Source: Periconia sp. R9002
Lineage: Eukaryota > Ascomycota > Dothideomycetes > Pleosporales > Periconiaceae
Length of the DNA: 64,000 nt
Assembly: GCA_023627715.1 (NCBI GenBank)
Contig: JAMAHW010000039.1
Coordinates: 248,001-312,000, forward strand
Direction of reading: 5' to 3'
This document shows positions 12,543 through 23,308 of this stretch, one piece after another. The stretch's first letter is position 1; every line of letters begins with the position of its first letter. Under the pieces are notes generated by a model. The model saw only the letters and a program-made list of their open reading frames with translations. It was not told where the DNA came from and did not search any database. The position numbers and the translations under genes were made by a program.

Positions 12543-13808
12543 ATGGCATGGCATATGGATCTTCACATGGACTACGACTTTGAAGTCTCTATCCCTTTTC
12601 ACAACTTTGTAAAGACGCAGCCACCGCCTCAACAAACACAAGTTTTTCCATTTTTCGACTTACCAGCCGAGGTCCAACTCATGGTATACGACCAATGCGA
12701 TGCACCAACGCTTTTCCAGCTAATGCGAACATGCTCGCGTACACGGGGGCCTGCGTATTCAAGGTTTTGGTTGTATACAGACCATTGGTACAGTTACGAC
12801 CGATCCGCCACGTTTTGGGACGCTAAACGTGCTGTTCTTGAGCATGATCTACAGTTCGCAAGCCTTGTTAAAAGGGTTGAATTTGATATTGACAGAATTG
12901 AGTGGCGATTCTGCGACGATGACAAAGAAAGCGTGGTCCACAAAGCGCAGGATTTCTGGACCAGAATAGGCAAGGTCTTTCCAGCTATCGAGAACTTGGT
13001 GCTGCGTGGCTTTGCCTTGTGGGGACCTTATACGTACTCTGATATAGGCAAGGCCGTACAATGCGCTCCTAGCCACATCACTGTCCTCGTTGCCCTTGCA
13101 TCCAAAAAGACTGGATTTCCTAGGCATTACACACTGTATTCGGTGCCAGCAGACTTGAATAGGGCATGGGAAGTTGTGGATGAGGACTGGGCGCCAACAC
13201 GCGTTCTCCTCCCACCGCGAAAATTCACAGAATCATCAGGACTGGGCGCCATCATCACTCTCCGACGGCGGCAACATGATTTGCTACTGGATACACGTGG
13301 GCTTGACTGGCTGAGAATCGAGTCATACGCACGCTACGCGGTGGAGGGCAAAATCCACTGCCCGCGCATGGACTGCGACGCCGTCTTTACAAACCGAGAA
13401 GAATGGGAAAAACACCTCGATGATGCTAGCTATGATTGGCACGGCCGTTTCGAATCCCGATGGAGAATTAACCAAGGTAGCATGAAGGAGCTCTTACCCT
13501 ACAAACATACTCCTGAGGCTGAGAAAGTGGCGATGGAAGTACAACAGCAGCGTATTGATCGCGGCTACGACGAAACGGAAAAGCTGGAGCGGCAAATTGG
13601 GTATGCTTGGGGGCCGCCTGAAAGTGAGCAGAGACGAGTTTTCGAGGAACAATTCGTAAATTCGCTAAAGGAGGAGAATTCATGGGAACCGGGAACGGTG
13701 GCTAGCGACTATCCTTATTACGAAGGTTTATATGCGTTCATTAGGGATCATGTTTACGGGCATGTATGCAATGGTCCAGATGGGGAGCATATATGTTACG
13801 AGGAATAG
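12543..13808 (+). CDS. F-box-like protein with C2H2-like zinc finger
   Basis: A single exon of 421 aa. The first in-frame ATG, at 12543, is used; the frame upstream has no other ATG. Residues 38-78 (FDLPAEVQLMVYDQCDAPTLFQLMRTC) resemble an F-box-like helix bundle, the part that docks on Skp1 in SCF ubiquitin ligases. Residues 273-300 form C-x4-C-x12-H-x8-H (CPRMDCDAVF...H...H), a C2H2-type finger. The region between is rich in Trp and charged residues and follows the layout of fungal hypothetical proteins that pair an F-box-like start with a late Cys/His site. A role as substrate adaptor is inference. No signal peptide or membrane span. Confidence 0.72.
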   Translation: MAWHMDLHMDYDFEVSIPFHNFVKTQPPPQQTQVFPFFDLPAEVQLMVYDQCDAPTLFQLMRTCSRTRGPAYSRFWLYTDHWYSYDRSATFWDAKRAVLEHDLQFASLVKRVEFDIDRIEWRFCDDDKESVVHKAQDFWTRIGKVFPAIENLVLRGFALWGPYTYSDIGKAVQCAPSHITVLVALASKKTGFPRHYTLYSVPADLNRAWEVVDEDWAPTRVLLPPRKFTESSGLGAIITLRRRQHDLLLDTRGLDWLRIESYARYAVEGKIHCPRMDCDAVFTNREEWEKHLDDASYDWHGRFESRWRINQGSMKELLPYKHTPEAEKVAMEVQQQRIDRGYDETEKLERQIGYAWGPPESEQRRVFEEQFVNSLKEENSWEPGTVASDYPYYEGLYAFIRDHVYGHVCNGPDGEHICYEE

Positions 13809-14008
13809 GCCAATAAAATAGTGTTGGACTTTATGTTGATAGGAAAAATAAATACTAGGGGTTCAAACATGATAGAGAGATGCGGTAATCAGGCGCCAAG
13901 AAGATGAATTTTGTAAACAGGTGGGTGTGTGATCGTTATTCGCAGGTAGGAAAACTAGTAGAAATGAGAACCATTCGGAAAATTGTCTATAAATCAGTAG
14001 GCGACGGA

Positions 14009-14555
14009 TCAACGCTCTCCCCCACTTTCCATTTTACCAAATTTCGCAAAAGCAGTGTTGAAAGCACCCACCACGTCTTCCCCACCGATTCTGAAGTTGA
14101 AAATATTCTTCGCTTTGGTGGCCTTCACGTTGACATGGAAAGATCCGTAACTCGTTGCTCCTGTCAGGTATGATATTGTGGCATGGTAACAAGCGTGACA
14201 TGATCTTGGAACGCACCCCTAGAACACAAGGAATGAATGAGATTTCCATAAATTTCAAAAGATAACTCTAGTGTTCCGCCATTAAGAATTGTACATAAGG
14301 CTTAAGATCTGCCTCATTGATCGCCGAGCCCCTGAGCGACTTCCATTCTTCAGTTTTCATAAGTGCCATTGTGGTGTTGTCCTGTTTGAATCGAGCCATT
14401 TCTTTGTATACTTCGACGCGTGTCAGTTCTCCAAGAAAATGTTCTTCCGGCATCGGCAGTAAAGGCTTCAGTCTAAGTTCAGCCGCTCTCCAATCCTCTT
14501 TGTAACTCTTCCAGAGAGTCCGGATATGATAAACCGATCATTTCGACCTCGGCAT
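14009..14555 (-). pseudogene. Degenerate small gene of unknown family
   Basis: Two stretches with protein-like composition lie in line on the minus strand. The first starts with ATG at 14555, meets TGA after five codons (14540-14538), then continues in the same frame to a TAG at 14270-14268 through WKSYKEDWRAAELRLKPLLP and RFKQDNTTMALMKTEEWK. The second (about 14205 to 14009) follows a good acceptor, TTGTGTTCTAG, and reads through GSFHVNVKATKAKNIFNF and GEDVVGAFNTAFAKFGK to TGA. A donor near TAT|GTACAA could join them. I do not recognise the family. The early TGA, possibly from CGA, suggests a decayed gene; a start downstream of it is the alternative. Confidence 0.4.
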
Positions 14556-14644
14556 GATTTCCAACTTATCGTTCTTGTTCTTCGCTTTTGTGATTTGTTT
14601 TATAATATTTTTTTTTTCTTTCGTATAGGTAGTGATAGCCCTTA

Positions 14645-15350
14645 CTATTGCGGTACTATAAGATATCTGAAACTGCAACTGATGTAACTCGGAAGCCGCG
14701 CCCTCGCTGCTGCGAAAATCTCATCATGGCTTGCGTCTGGAGAACGATAGGTAATAGAGGCCACTAGAATGGCAGAATTGAAGCTTGGTGGTGTCACCTT
14801 CACTGTGACGGCTGCGGCAATTAGGCCTGTATGACAGAGCTCAGTTTCGACAATATCCAGTGCAACGCGATGGCCCTAATGTTGAACTCAACGGTCATTG
14901 CGGCGGAGACCTATCAAATTGTTTGCGACGTCTCTGCATACTAAGTTGCCAGTACGATATATTCGGACGGGATCAGCACCACTCTCACTCGCTGGCATCG
15001 TGATGAAAGTGTTTTGTGCTGCTTTCTGGTCATTCAGATACCCAGTGGAAAAGACTTGACCCCCAAGGCATGGCTCACCCTCTGTGTCTCTCGTGAGTTC
15101 TTCAAACACTGTTTCCGGAGTCTGGAAAAGGATTTTTCCGATTAGTATATGTCCTGCAGCTACAACCTCAACCATGACTATGTGCTTGCGCCAGGGGATG
15201 GTACACTATGTAGGCCCATAGCCGTTTACCAGTCGGTCTGGTGGTCCACTTCGAAGCAAGATCCTGCAGGGCTCTGCGCTCAAGGCCTCGTTGCCCACAA
15301 TGAGGGTACTGGAGCTAGAGAAAGCAGTAATTCTTAGATTTACGGATTTT
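14645..15350 (-). pseudogene. Relict of an NRPS-type adenylation domain
   Basis: One minus-strand frame shows adenylation-domain core motifs in the correct order, broken by stops. A5 is NGYGPT followed by TAG (15208-15206) where Glu is expected. A6-like: GHILIGK, then TGYLND. A7: RIYRTGNLV. A8-like: LIGLRRNDR, then TGA (14890-14888) and TAG (14878-14876), then GHRVALDIVE. A9-like: ARARLPSYI...F.YL, ending at TAG (14647-14645). Intact domains of this type activate an amino or aryl acid as its AMP ester and load a carrier protein. Here only the C-terminal half of one domain remains; no carrier, condensation or N-terminal ATP-loop segment was found. Not functional. Confidence 0.82.
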
Positions 15351-15813
15351 CCCATCTGTAGTTATTAGATGTGAGGAAAGACAATCGTTTCCGAAAACCA
15401 CAAGCCTGAAGCGAAGTTGTATCCGAAAGCGGAGGCAACCAAAGCAGCCTCGCTTGAACACACCCATTTCATAGCTCGATTTTCAACTCTTTAGCAGTTT
15501 CAGCCTATGCGTCCTCGTCACAGTGAAACCAAGACTATTCGCGGACTTTGAGAATATTATGGAAAATTTGAGATAGAAGCTGATAGCATACTGGCCTGGC
15601 TCCATGCATCGAGTGAGGAAATGCAATTTGACAAGGGGGGAAACATTGAAAATGCTACAACAACCGACACAACGACGGGAATCACCAAAGACGTCATGCC
15701 ATGCGCAACGAGGAGAATATGTCATTATTAAGCGAGCGAAAAAACTGCAAAGAGATAGAATAAACAGAGCATACCTACAAGCCTGCCTCGATTGACCAGA
15801 ATGTCCAACCGAT
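15351..15813. other. Intergenic beside the adenylation relict
   Basis: About 460 bp between the relict and the glycoside hydrolase stop. I could not extend the adenylation homology into it with confidence and see nothing else. Confidence 0.4.
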
Positions 15814-16609
15814 CTAGTTGATTGGCTGATCACACATGTACTTATACATGAGATCGGTAAAACTACCATCTGGATTCATCAACCTAGCCGCAGGACTCAC
15901 GAAATCATCTGGCATATTCTTCATGCATCCAAAGAAGGCATATTCGAAAATATAGTCTTGCCCATCCATCCAGTTGCACATCTCCTTTGTGAACTGATAG
16001 CACTCGTTTCCATCCCTGCTAATACAGGCGATCTCAGAGACAATGATCCTTTGGTTGGGAAACTTGTTGTGCATATCTTCGATGTATCTCTTGGCTTCAT
16101 CGGCGGAATTTCCGTACCAGTGGATACCGAGGAAATCGGGCGCGGAGTCCTGAACGAGATTCATCCATTCTGAGATCCAATTTTGACCGTTGGGGTCCGA
16201 AGCGCAAGAGGGTGAGACTAGCTGCTTCTGGCGTTGGTTTCGAAGATTGGGAATAACCTTCATATATTGTTAGGTTTATTCACTTCGTTGCATGTAATAA
16301 AGAACTTACCTGGTTGTGCCAGTAATCAGCGGCCTTCTGAGGGTCGATGCCATTCCTCTCAGGCTCATTAAAGAAGTGGATGATTGGCTGGTCGGAGTCC
16401 TGAATCCACTGCCATTCATTTCCATTAAGCTCACGCTCGAGGTGAATCATGGGACGGAAGGGAACACGCCCTTTGAGTTCCGGTGGGACCCAGGCGTTCC
16501 AGTTAGAGACAGAGGATATGGGGCCGTCGAAGTTGACTTGGTCCATTTGCCCTGCACACTCATTGGTATTTGTGTAGTCCCAAAGAAGGGAGCGCTTTTT
16601 GACAACCAT
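15814..16609 (-). CDS. GH128-like glycoside hydrolase (Glyco_hydro_cc), no signal peptide
   Basis: Two exons, 16609-16310 and 16257-15814 (intron GTAAGT...AAG, 52 nt), 247 aa, about the size of the Asl1-like catalytic core family (PF11790), which acts on beta-1,3-glucan. The start MVVKKRSLLWDYTNTNEC runs straight into the first barrel strand. The acid/base is in HFFNEPERNG (E82) and the likely nucleophile in IIVSEIAC (E175). PDFLGIHWYG and YAFFGCM supply the aromatic cleft residues usual in the family. No signal peptide precedes the core, so it would be cytosolic or exported another way. A missing upstream exon cannot be excluded, but the stretch above 16610 gives none. Confidence 0.87.
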
Positions 16610-16851
16610 TTTTGAAGGTGTAGGAATGATAGTTTGAGAAAAGAAGAAGCTTTGATTGACTGGTATTGAAGGTGTGGACGAAGTTGTGCGATGCTGGTGA
16701 GCGTTGTGTCCTTTGTATTGAGGGAAACTGTTCTTCTTCTATACTCTTGCTCCCAGATGCATTGAATAAATGATGCATTGTCGGTCGAATGCAGCGCCGA
16801 AGGACCCCTGTGCGTATGGCTGAGCACAAGGCCCCCGTCAGACTACCACGT

Positions 16852-16984
16852 GACTACGCCGCGAGTCCGAGGGATCAGCCACACTTCTGCTATTATGGGA
16901 ATTTGACTACGCCGCAGGTCTAAGGGATTCACTGCACTTTTGGTATTGCGGGAATCTGACTGTGTTGCGCGATTATTGGAATCT
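16852..16984. repeat. 53-bp tandem repeat, 2.5 copies
   Basis: Copies at 16852-16904, 16905-16957 and a partial one at 16958-16984. Each starts GACTACGCCGC or a variant and ends GGGAATYT. Copies 1 and 2 are exactly 53 bp and differ mainly by transitions. Confidence 0.85.
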
Positions 16985-17335
16985 TATGTGAAGCTGGCGG
17001 AGCTGTAGGAGTAAAGTAAAGTCAGTACATAGGGGTATGCCGAACTGGCAGCTCTTGACATCTTCAGGTCTTAGGCGAGGAACCAATTTGTACACGAAAG
17101 TGTGGCTCATATCACTGCTGCAGGTTCAGATTTAACGAGCGATAATGTGCTTTAACAGATAAAGTCTCGCTCAAGATGAGTAAGGGTTATCTTCAAGCTT
17201 TCGCTTCGAGTGAATTAAAGATGCGCAATACCGTAGCTGAACCACATTACAAAGGATTCACCGCCTTGTTCAAACACCATGTCAAGGTTCATGAACTCAT
17301 GTTGCAGTGAATATGGCAATATCTAAAATAGTAAT

Positions 17336-17630
17336 TTTCAGCTGTACAGACGGTGTGGGTGCCATACACATAAGCCATCAGGTGCTAAATGCTACGCCGT
17401 ACTTCGCCATGTTATTCCTCATAATACGTTTAACAGAGAAACACTCAGCTGCAAAAGTGATTTGGATGCCTTGAGCATGTAATATCATGTGCTCAATGCT
17501 ACGCCGTGCATCGCCATAAGATATGCCTAGCATAACAATTCTCAGCTGTATGGTCGGTTCCAGTGCCTCACTCAGAAGCTATCATGTGCTAATTGCTACG
17601 CCATGCATTGCCTTGTAGCTCAAAATACAG
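17336..17630. repeat. Three diverged copies of a ~100-bp module in a promoter
   Basis: Copies begin near 17336, 17441 and 17539, each with TCAGCTG followed about 55 bp later by a core GTGCTNAATGCTACGCC. The spacing differs slightly (105, 98, 92 bp). The array ends about 40 bp before the TATA box of the gene at 17812, so it may act as a repeated upstream activating element. Confidence 0.75.
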
Positions 17631-17668
17631 AGCTGTGAGATTGTGAACCTGGAGTTCGCAATCTTCCA

Positions 17669-17675
17669 TATAAAA
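17669..17675 (+). promoter_or_regulatory. TATA box
   Basis: TATAAAA lies 143 bp before the ATG at 17812. A CATCA/CACCAA-rich leader follows, as in strongly expressed fungal genes, and the start has good context (TCACCATGA). Confidence 0.7.
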
Positions 17676-17811
17676 GAGGGTGACTGAGGCCATCTTCAGA
17701 TATCAGCATCATCACCAACTCATCACCAATTCATCAATCAACACTTGAAAAGCACATTCTCATTCTTCAAAATCCACTCTACAAACTTTCTAAAGCTTTA
17801 TTATTCTCACC

Positions 17812-19156
17812 ATGAGTCACACTATCTTCGTTCGTAACATGTCTGGTCATGACCAGCTGTTCCAAGTCCACGGATGGAACAACAACCAGGACATCGTTGT
17901 CGGACCCAACTCTGAAGCCCAGATTCAAGCCCAAGATGGCTCCTCCGGTGCCATTATCGCCATTCACGACGGCCAAATTGGTGAACAGGCGGAGATCACC
18001 AAGTGTGGCTTTGGAGGCAACGACTTTATCGACCTAAGCAACATCTGCGGTGCCGGTGGCAACATGATCGTCCAACAGGTGAACAACCCAGGCACTCGTA
18101 AGGGCGATCCTCGATTCATGCAGAATTTGAACGATGCTTGGAACCGGGCCGACCAGGGAACCAAGGATAGCTTGAGAGACTGTGTTCATGAGGACAATGG
18201 GCGTGTCGTCCGCATCGATGCCCCTAAAGACCACCCCAACCTCGAAAATTTTGTCAGGAGCTTTGCCGATGGCAGAACTTACATCGGCGTTGGTGCTTGG
18301 GGTGGTAGCCCTGGCAATGCCAACGACAATGCTCAGGTAAGTTTTCTTCGCTCCGCATGTCCTGACGTAGCTAACATTGTTTGATAAAAAGAGCTCTGCC
18401 GCTCAGGGTAGCACGGATATTCTCATCTGCTACAACGATGACGATTGCACGCCTGCGTAAGCTCTCTGTAGTTTAGTCCTACGCAATACATCAATTTATT
18501 GATTTTTTTATCATAGAGATGCATCCCCTGAAGCCTTCGTGAAAGTTAACTCGGTGGACGATCAGGTCTTCCAAGCGATGGATGCGTCCAATGATCAAGG
18601 TCCCGGCATCCATCTCACTAACAAGTCAGGAAGAGAGTGCGAATATTTCTTCTATGACAACTACTGGAATGGTAATGGAGAAGCCGGCGCCAACTTCGAC
18701 CACCCTTTGAAGTCTGTCAAATTACAGCCAGGCCAGTATCAGTTCGTGGATCTGCCTGCTTCGTTCAAAGGCCGTTTGCAGCGTGGGACGGACCTCCCCT
18801 GTACCTGGGTCGAGTTCCAACTTGAAGCTGCTGATGATCACGGTGCTCATGGAGATATTAGTTTGCAGCAGGGATGCGATGGGGCCGCCACCATCGCCTC
18901 CACTGATGGAAGCAACGTCATGAATGGGTTCACCAACGACGTGGTATCAGGAGCGCCGGATGCTGCGATTCGGAATAAGCCAAACGGAGAGCGCGCAACC
19001 GATACTACCGTTGGGAACTGGAATGGTGGACCAAACCAAGCTGCGATTGATTACTTGAACCAAGTGGTGGGCCAGTCGAAAGCGTATATTGTAGGAGGAA
19101 CTGGGGTGCCGGATGTCGCTTCAAAGAACAAGCAGCTTGCCGTTGATATGTACTAG
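17812..19156 (+). CDS. Unrecognised 409-aa two-part beta-rich protein
   Basis: Exons 17812-18336, 18392-18456 and 18517-19156, introns of 55 and 60 nt, all phases consistent. I do not recognise the family with certainty. The protein is acidic, Gly/Asn/Asp-rich, with no signal peptide and no membrane span. It appears to have two related beta-rich halves. Residues 1-95 have IFVRNMSGHDQLFQVHGW and GNMIVQQV. Residues about 220-315 have IHLTNKSGRECEYFFYDNYW, L-PGQYQF, LP-FKGRLQRG, WVEFQ, and GDISLQQGCDGAATI. The second half recalls thaumatin/GH64-like sandwich folds (a GDIS-x-x-QGCDG element). Eight or so Cys could pair. The strong promoter layout and the repeats upstream suggest high or inducible expression. 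Function unknown. Confidence 0.82.
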
Positions 19157-20077
19157 GTGAGCGGTATGGATAGCAGTTTCAGTTTCAGTTTTAGAATTTC
19201 TTTTGTTGGAGTTTTTCCATATTTCCTATTTTTGTTTTAGATAACACGTGGTTCCTCAACTTACGTTGTGCAAGTCCTCAGCTAAGACACCGCTTGAATA
19301 ATATATTGTGCTGATATCGCGAGCAAATGGATTTTCTCGCTACGATACACAATCTTGATCTCTTCGTGAACCAAGATGCCCTTTGCAGTGAGAAAATTGT
19401 TGATGGATTGTGCTGGTTGCTTGTGAAATGTAGCGTTGAAAATGGTAGATGGAAACTAGCCGACTTACCTACCAGCCAGTCCCCTGGAGGCTGGAACCGA
19501 AATCGAATGAGGACTTCAGGCATGGTTAATAAAGTATTACCTGCAAACCAGCTACCCTTGTTTAGACACAAAGGGCTTTTAGGAAAGAAGTTTGAAGGTT
19601 GAACTGTCGTGAGAACAGGATTTGCTGATTTCCCTCTTAGTGCCAGCAATAATAATCGTTAGCAGCGGTATCAGCAGGACAGTCGCCATTAGCAGCAATA
19701 TCAACATCAGCAGAAATATCAGCAGCGACGTTAAAACCAGCCATATAAATCCATTGATTTGTGTACTGACTTTTTAACGCCAATCATGTGGTTGGCGTGA
19801 CTGACCATGATGATAGTCTGGAGTCAGCGTTGACTCTACACTCGCTATGAAGGGCACCAAGTCTGCACAACAAACATATTCTGAATTATCAGTCAACGTA
19901 AAAAAATTCTATGGTACGTATATCGATCTGTTACAATGCATGACAATTGTCCCTGAAATGTTGCATAATGTACCGATAACCCTGACCCCTCGCGCTGCAT
20001 CTCAGTAGGACTTACACACTAATTCCTTGGCTTCTATTCTACAAGATATTGATTATAAAAATGTAGGAGCCCACACA
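19157..20077. other. Intergenic with a short CAGCA-type repeat
   Basis: About 0.9 kb between convergent genes. At roughly 19660-19730 the units AGCAGYAATATCA and TCAGCAG recur several times, a small imperfect microsatellite-like tract. Otherwise nothing recognised. Confidence 0.45.
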
Positions 20078-21302
20078 TTAGAACTCGCTCTCCTTTTTCC
20101 GATTGAATTTGATGAGAGTCTTGATTTCCTTCCTCATGAAAAACCTCTCATACGCCTTGGGGGCCTCTTCAATATCAATCTCGTTCGAGAATACAAAACT
20201 AGGTCGCGCCCTGCCCGTTTCCAGAAGACCTAACAGCTGCGGCCAGAGAATCTTGGAATCTACAGCTGCTCCCGATAGAGTGAGCGCTTTGGCCTGGAGG
20301 TCGGAGATTGAAATCGATATATTAGTAGGAATATTATGACCGCGAGGCGTTCCTTCAGTGTCCGGCAGAGCCGTGTAGCCGCCTATGATTCCGATCCCTC
20401 CATTGACCGAAGCCATCGCAACGGCCTGGTTTATAATGTAATCAGGCTGTCGTTCCAACTTCGGGTTGAGGGCTGGTCCGGCCCCAACACACTCGCAGAC
20501 TCGATGAACGCCTGATGGCCTCATTGAGAGGATCTGCGTTGCTGGATCGCCTTTTGTAAAGTTGATCGGAATGGCCCCGATTGACTTAGCCGCGTTCAGT
20601 CGCGACGGGACGTGATCAATTGAGTATACGACGCTGGCGCCGCGCAGAAGTGCAGAGTACGCGCAAAGAAGACCTACGGGGCCAGCACCGAAGACGGCTA
20701 CGGATTCGGCGGGCTGAAATCCGGAGAGATCAAGGCACTTCCATGCGGTCGACCAAATATCGCTTATAAGCAAGTAGTCGCGGTCATCCACATCGGGGTT
20801 TTGTGGGATCTTGATGAGGGATTCGTCTGCAAACGGGACACGAACGTACTCAGCTATTACCAGGATCAGCATTCGTATACTGCGGCTGTCCTCAGTCCCT
20901 CATACCTTGACAGCCACCCAAACCTGGACCAAAATCTTCTCCAAATCCATAAAAGCCATTATGAATATTGCCGAACAAAGTCGCTGTTTCCTCAACTTCA
21001 AGCTCTCCTGAACTTGGAGCATCAGGAATGACCACTTTATCGCCAACGTTGAAGGCGTCGACTGCACTTCCGACCGCGGTGATGACGCCGACTGCTTCAT
21101 GACCAAGAATCCAGGGCACCGTTTTGCTGCCAAGTTCACCACTGTAGATGTGCAAGTCGGTTCCACAGAGTGCAGCCATGGTAATGCGTACAATAACGTC
21201 TTCGGGGTGTTTGATAGTGGGAATGGGCACATCTTTAACCGCCACGTGCTCGACCTCACCTTCCCATAGAACAGCTCGCATAGTTCTGGCCTGAGACGAC
21301 AT
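20078..21302 (-). CDS. Zinc-type MDR alcohol dehydrogenase lacking the structural zinc loop
   Basis: Exons 21302-20906 and 20853-20078, 390 aa. The start chosen is MSSQARTMRAVLWEGE; the frame extends 53 codons upstream, but this ATG matches the second MDR gene in the window. Catalytic-zinc residues are present: CGTDLH and GHEAVG. The Rossmann motif is VAVFGAGPVGLLCAYSA. In place of the usual four-Cys structural zinc loop the chain reads IPDAPSSGELEVEETATLFG, with no Cys; GGCQAEYVRVP follows across the splice site. It would oxidise an alcohol or reduce an aldehyde with NAD(P)(H), and groups with the long glutathione-independent formaldehyde-dehydrogenase-like branch. It is about 45% identical by eye to the gene at 33812-35228. 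Confidence 0.88.
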
Positions 21303-22243
21303 GAGGGCTGAAAGGATATGTTTGAATAGACACTGATCTTCGGTACTCTTAGAGAAACCTAAACGTGAGTCTGAGTTGGGAGATTGGTGTACTGATTTGA
21401 CGATGCGGCTCTGATTTATATACCATGGCCATATCCAAGGGAGACTGTGATTCGAGGCCATCTATGGCATAGTATCAGTTACAAAAGCAGTTGCGCCGCA
21501 CGTCATTCATGTGACCCAATCTTTTACCAAGCCTTACCATAGCTGTGCTGAGATGGGACGCCTATTCACATGAATGCTACATATACCATTGGGACTTTCT
21601 GTATGTTCCACTCATCATTTGACGGAAAAGTGTATTTTCATTGTACATATCCTTCAAAATGAAATACGGTTGTAGAATGACTTCGGCGAGGAATTCTATT
21701 TCAATTCGCATCAGGCAGGAACGCTCAATCCAGCGAAGTGCGTACAGGACTAATTCTCCAGGCATCGTTAAAGATGTTGAGGGGCTGTGCCACAACAGAT
21801 ACTGATGAAAACCATTATTTTAGTCCCTGTAAGACGGACAGGACCTGCGCGCCTGATCAGGTTACACGTAAAATACTGATTAGTGATCTAATTATCGGAA
21901 TTTTAAGCTACACATAATGTAAAAGGCGATTGGATACTGGCGTTTCCGGTAAGCATTCAACTACAGTCAGCTTACATACTAACAGATAGAGCAATAACCA
22001 GCACCTAGGCACGCCCTAGAAGTACAACTTATTTATAGTTATTTATTATCTCAATACCTTCAGCTAGTCACTTTCGTCCATGCACTCTGTGGGTACTAGA
22101 CAGCCTAGGTAGTATTCGTACTATATTAAAATCGTCTATAGCCTATGCAATCTGTGGTTTAGTTCATGCACTACCTTGACAGTTTATTCTTAAGATCAAC
22201 ATGTAAAAGAAGACTAATGTCCACTTCGCAGAGTAATTGAAGT
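21303..22243. other. Intergenic
   Basis: About 0.94 kb, AT-rich especially after 21850. Upstream of the MDR gene and downstream of the NAD(P)-binding gene. No relic or repeat was recognised. Confidence 0.45.
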
Positions 22244-23000
22244 CTAAAAGTATCCTTTGAAGCTATCCTCAGCATTGTTTACCGCTACTTCGATAGGCAC
22301 ATCTCCGCTCGCAACATCAAATGCCAAACCTATCGTTTTTCTACCTTCCAAACAGACTTCGAGCACACTTGCAACGTCTTCTCTGCTTACTTGTCCAGTG
22401 ATTTTGCATTTCCCGGCTCCAATCCTTCCTGTGCCCGGTTTCACGCTCATCCAACCTGGCCTAACGATGGTGTAATCCAGCTTTCGTTGCCCGTTCCGTT
22501 CTACCAGATCCTTATCAGAAGCCATTCTGGCCTGGAAATATGGTCTAAACGAAGGCCACGCCCATTTACTGTATTCTCGATCGTCTTCATCGTACCAATC
22601 TGGCACAGGTTTGTTTACTTCGTCCCTCACCTCCAGCGATGAGATGGTGATGTATCTCCTCGTCGTTCCTGCTTCTTCCGCAGCCTGGGCTACCGCGTCC
22701 ACGACCTTTATATGCCCCTCTGTATCGACACGTCTGAGACGTACAGCGCTGGCGCTTCCACCGCCGGCACCGGCGCTCCAGATGACGGCATCGGGTCTGA
22801 CATGTTTGATCAATTTGACAAAGTCGGAGACACTTGAATCCTCGACAGATTGGACGATGGGTGAAGCACCAAGAGTTTGGAGATGGGAGACGGGACTGGT
22901 TGCGAATCACGGAATGCATTGTGATGCCTTTGGCTGAAAACCTTGTGGTGATAGTGCGTGCTAATGAGCCGTTGCCGCCGACTAGGAGGATTGAAGACAT
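22244..23000 (-). pseudogene. NAD(P)-binding (NmrA-like/SDR-a) protein with a one-base frame break
   Basis: The minus strand starts MSSILLVGGNGSLARTITTRF, a clear GxxGxxA nucleotide-binding start, and runs to about HSVIRNQSR. The rest of the family pattern (LQTLGASPIVQSVEDSSV, then DAVIWSAGAGGG, then YTIVRPGWMS) follows in a different frame to a stop at 22244. The shift falls near a run of three C (plus-strand GGG at 22885-22887). One surplus base explains it; without it the product would be about 251 aa, a normal length. No intron fits, because the conserved text is continuous. Either a real recent mutation or a base-calling error in a homopolymer. Intact relatives are cytosolic reductases or redox sensors. 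Confidence 0.78.
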
Positions 23001-23308
23001 TGATATTTAGCTGCAAGATAGGAACTGATAGTTTGTCGGAATGTTGAATGTCTTTAGCTGTTGACTTATATGATTTATGGGGTGGCGTGCCCGGGAATAT
23101 CCGGAGATAACGGATATAAGTGCTAGGAGCCTTCCTCGGCCATGCGCGTTTTCGCGACATTGACGCCTTAAAAGAACTACCCAGCTAGTGCTGATCATGC
23201 GACAAAGATCATACAAGTGGGGTGCTATGCCATTCAATTTCACCGCTTGCCTCGACTGCTTCTTCTACTGCTTTTGGTCGCGCTTTGCCTCTATTCAAGC
23301 GCTCCGAC

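Larger units (their letters stand above)
16610..17811. other. Repeat-rich upstream region
   Basis: 1.2 kb between divergent genes. It contains a 53-bp tandem repeat, a triplicated module of about 100 bp, a TATA box and a CA/TC-rich leader, each listed separately. No coding relic was seen. Confidence 0.6.
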
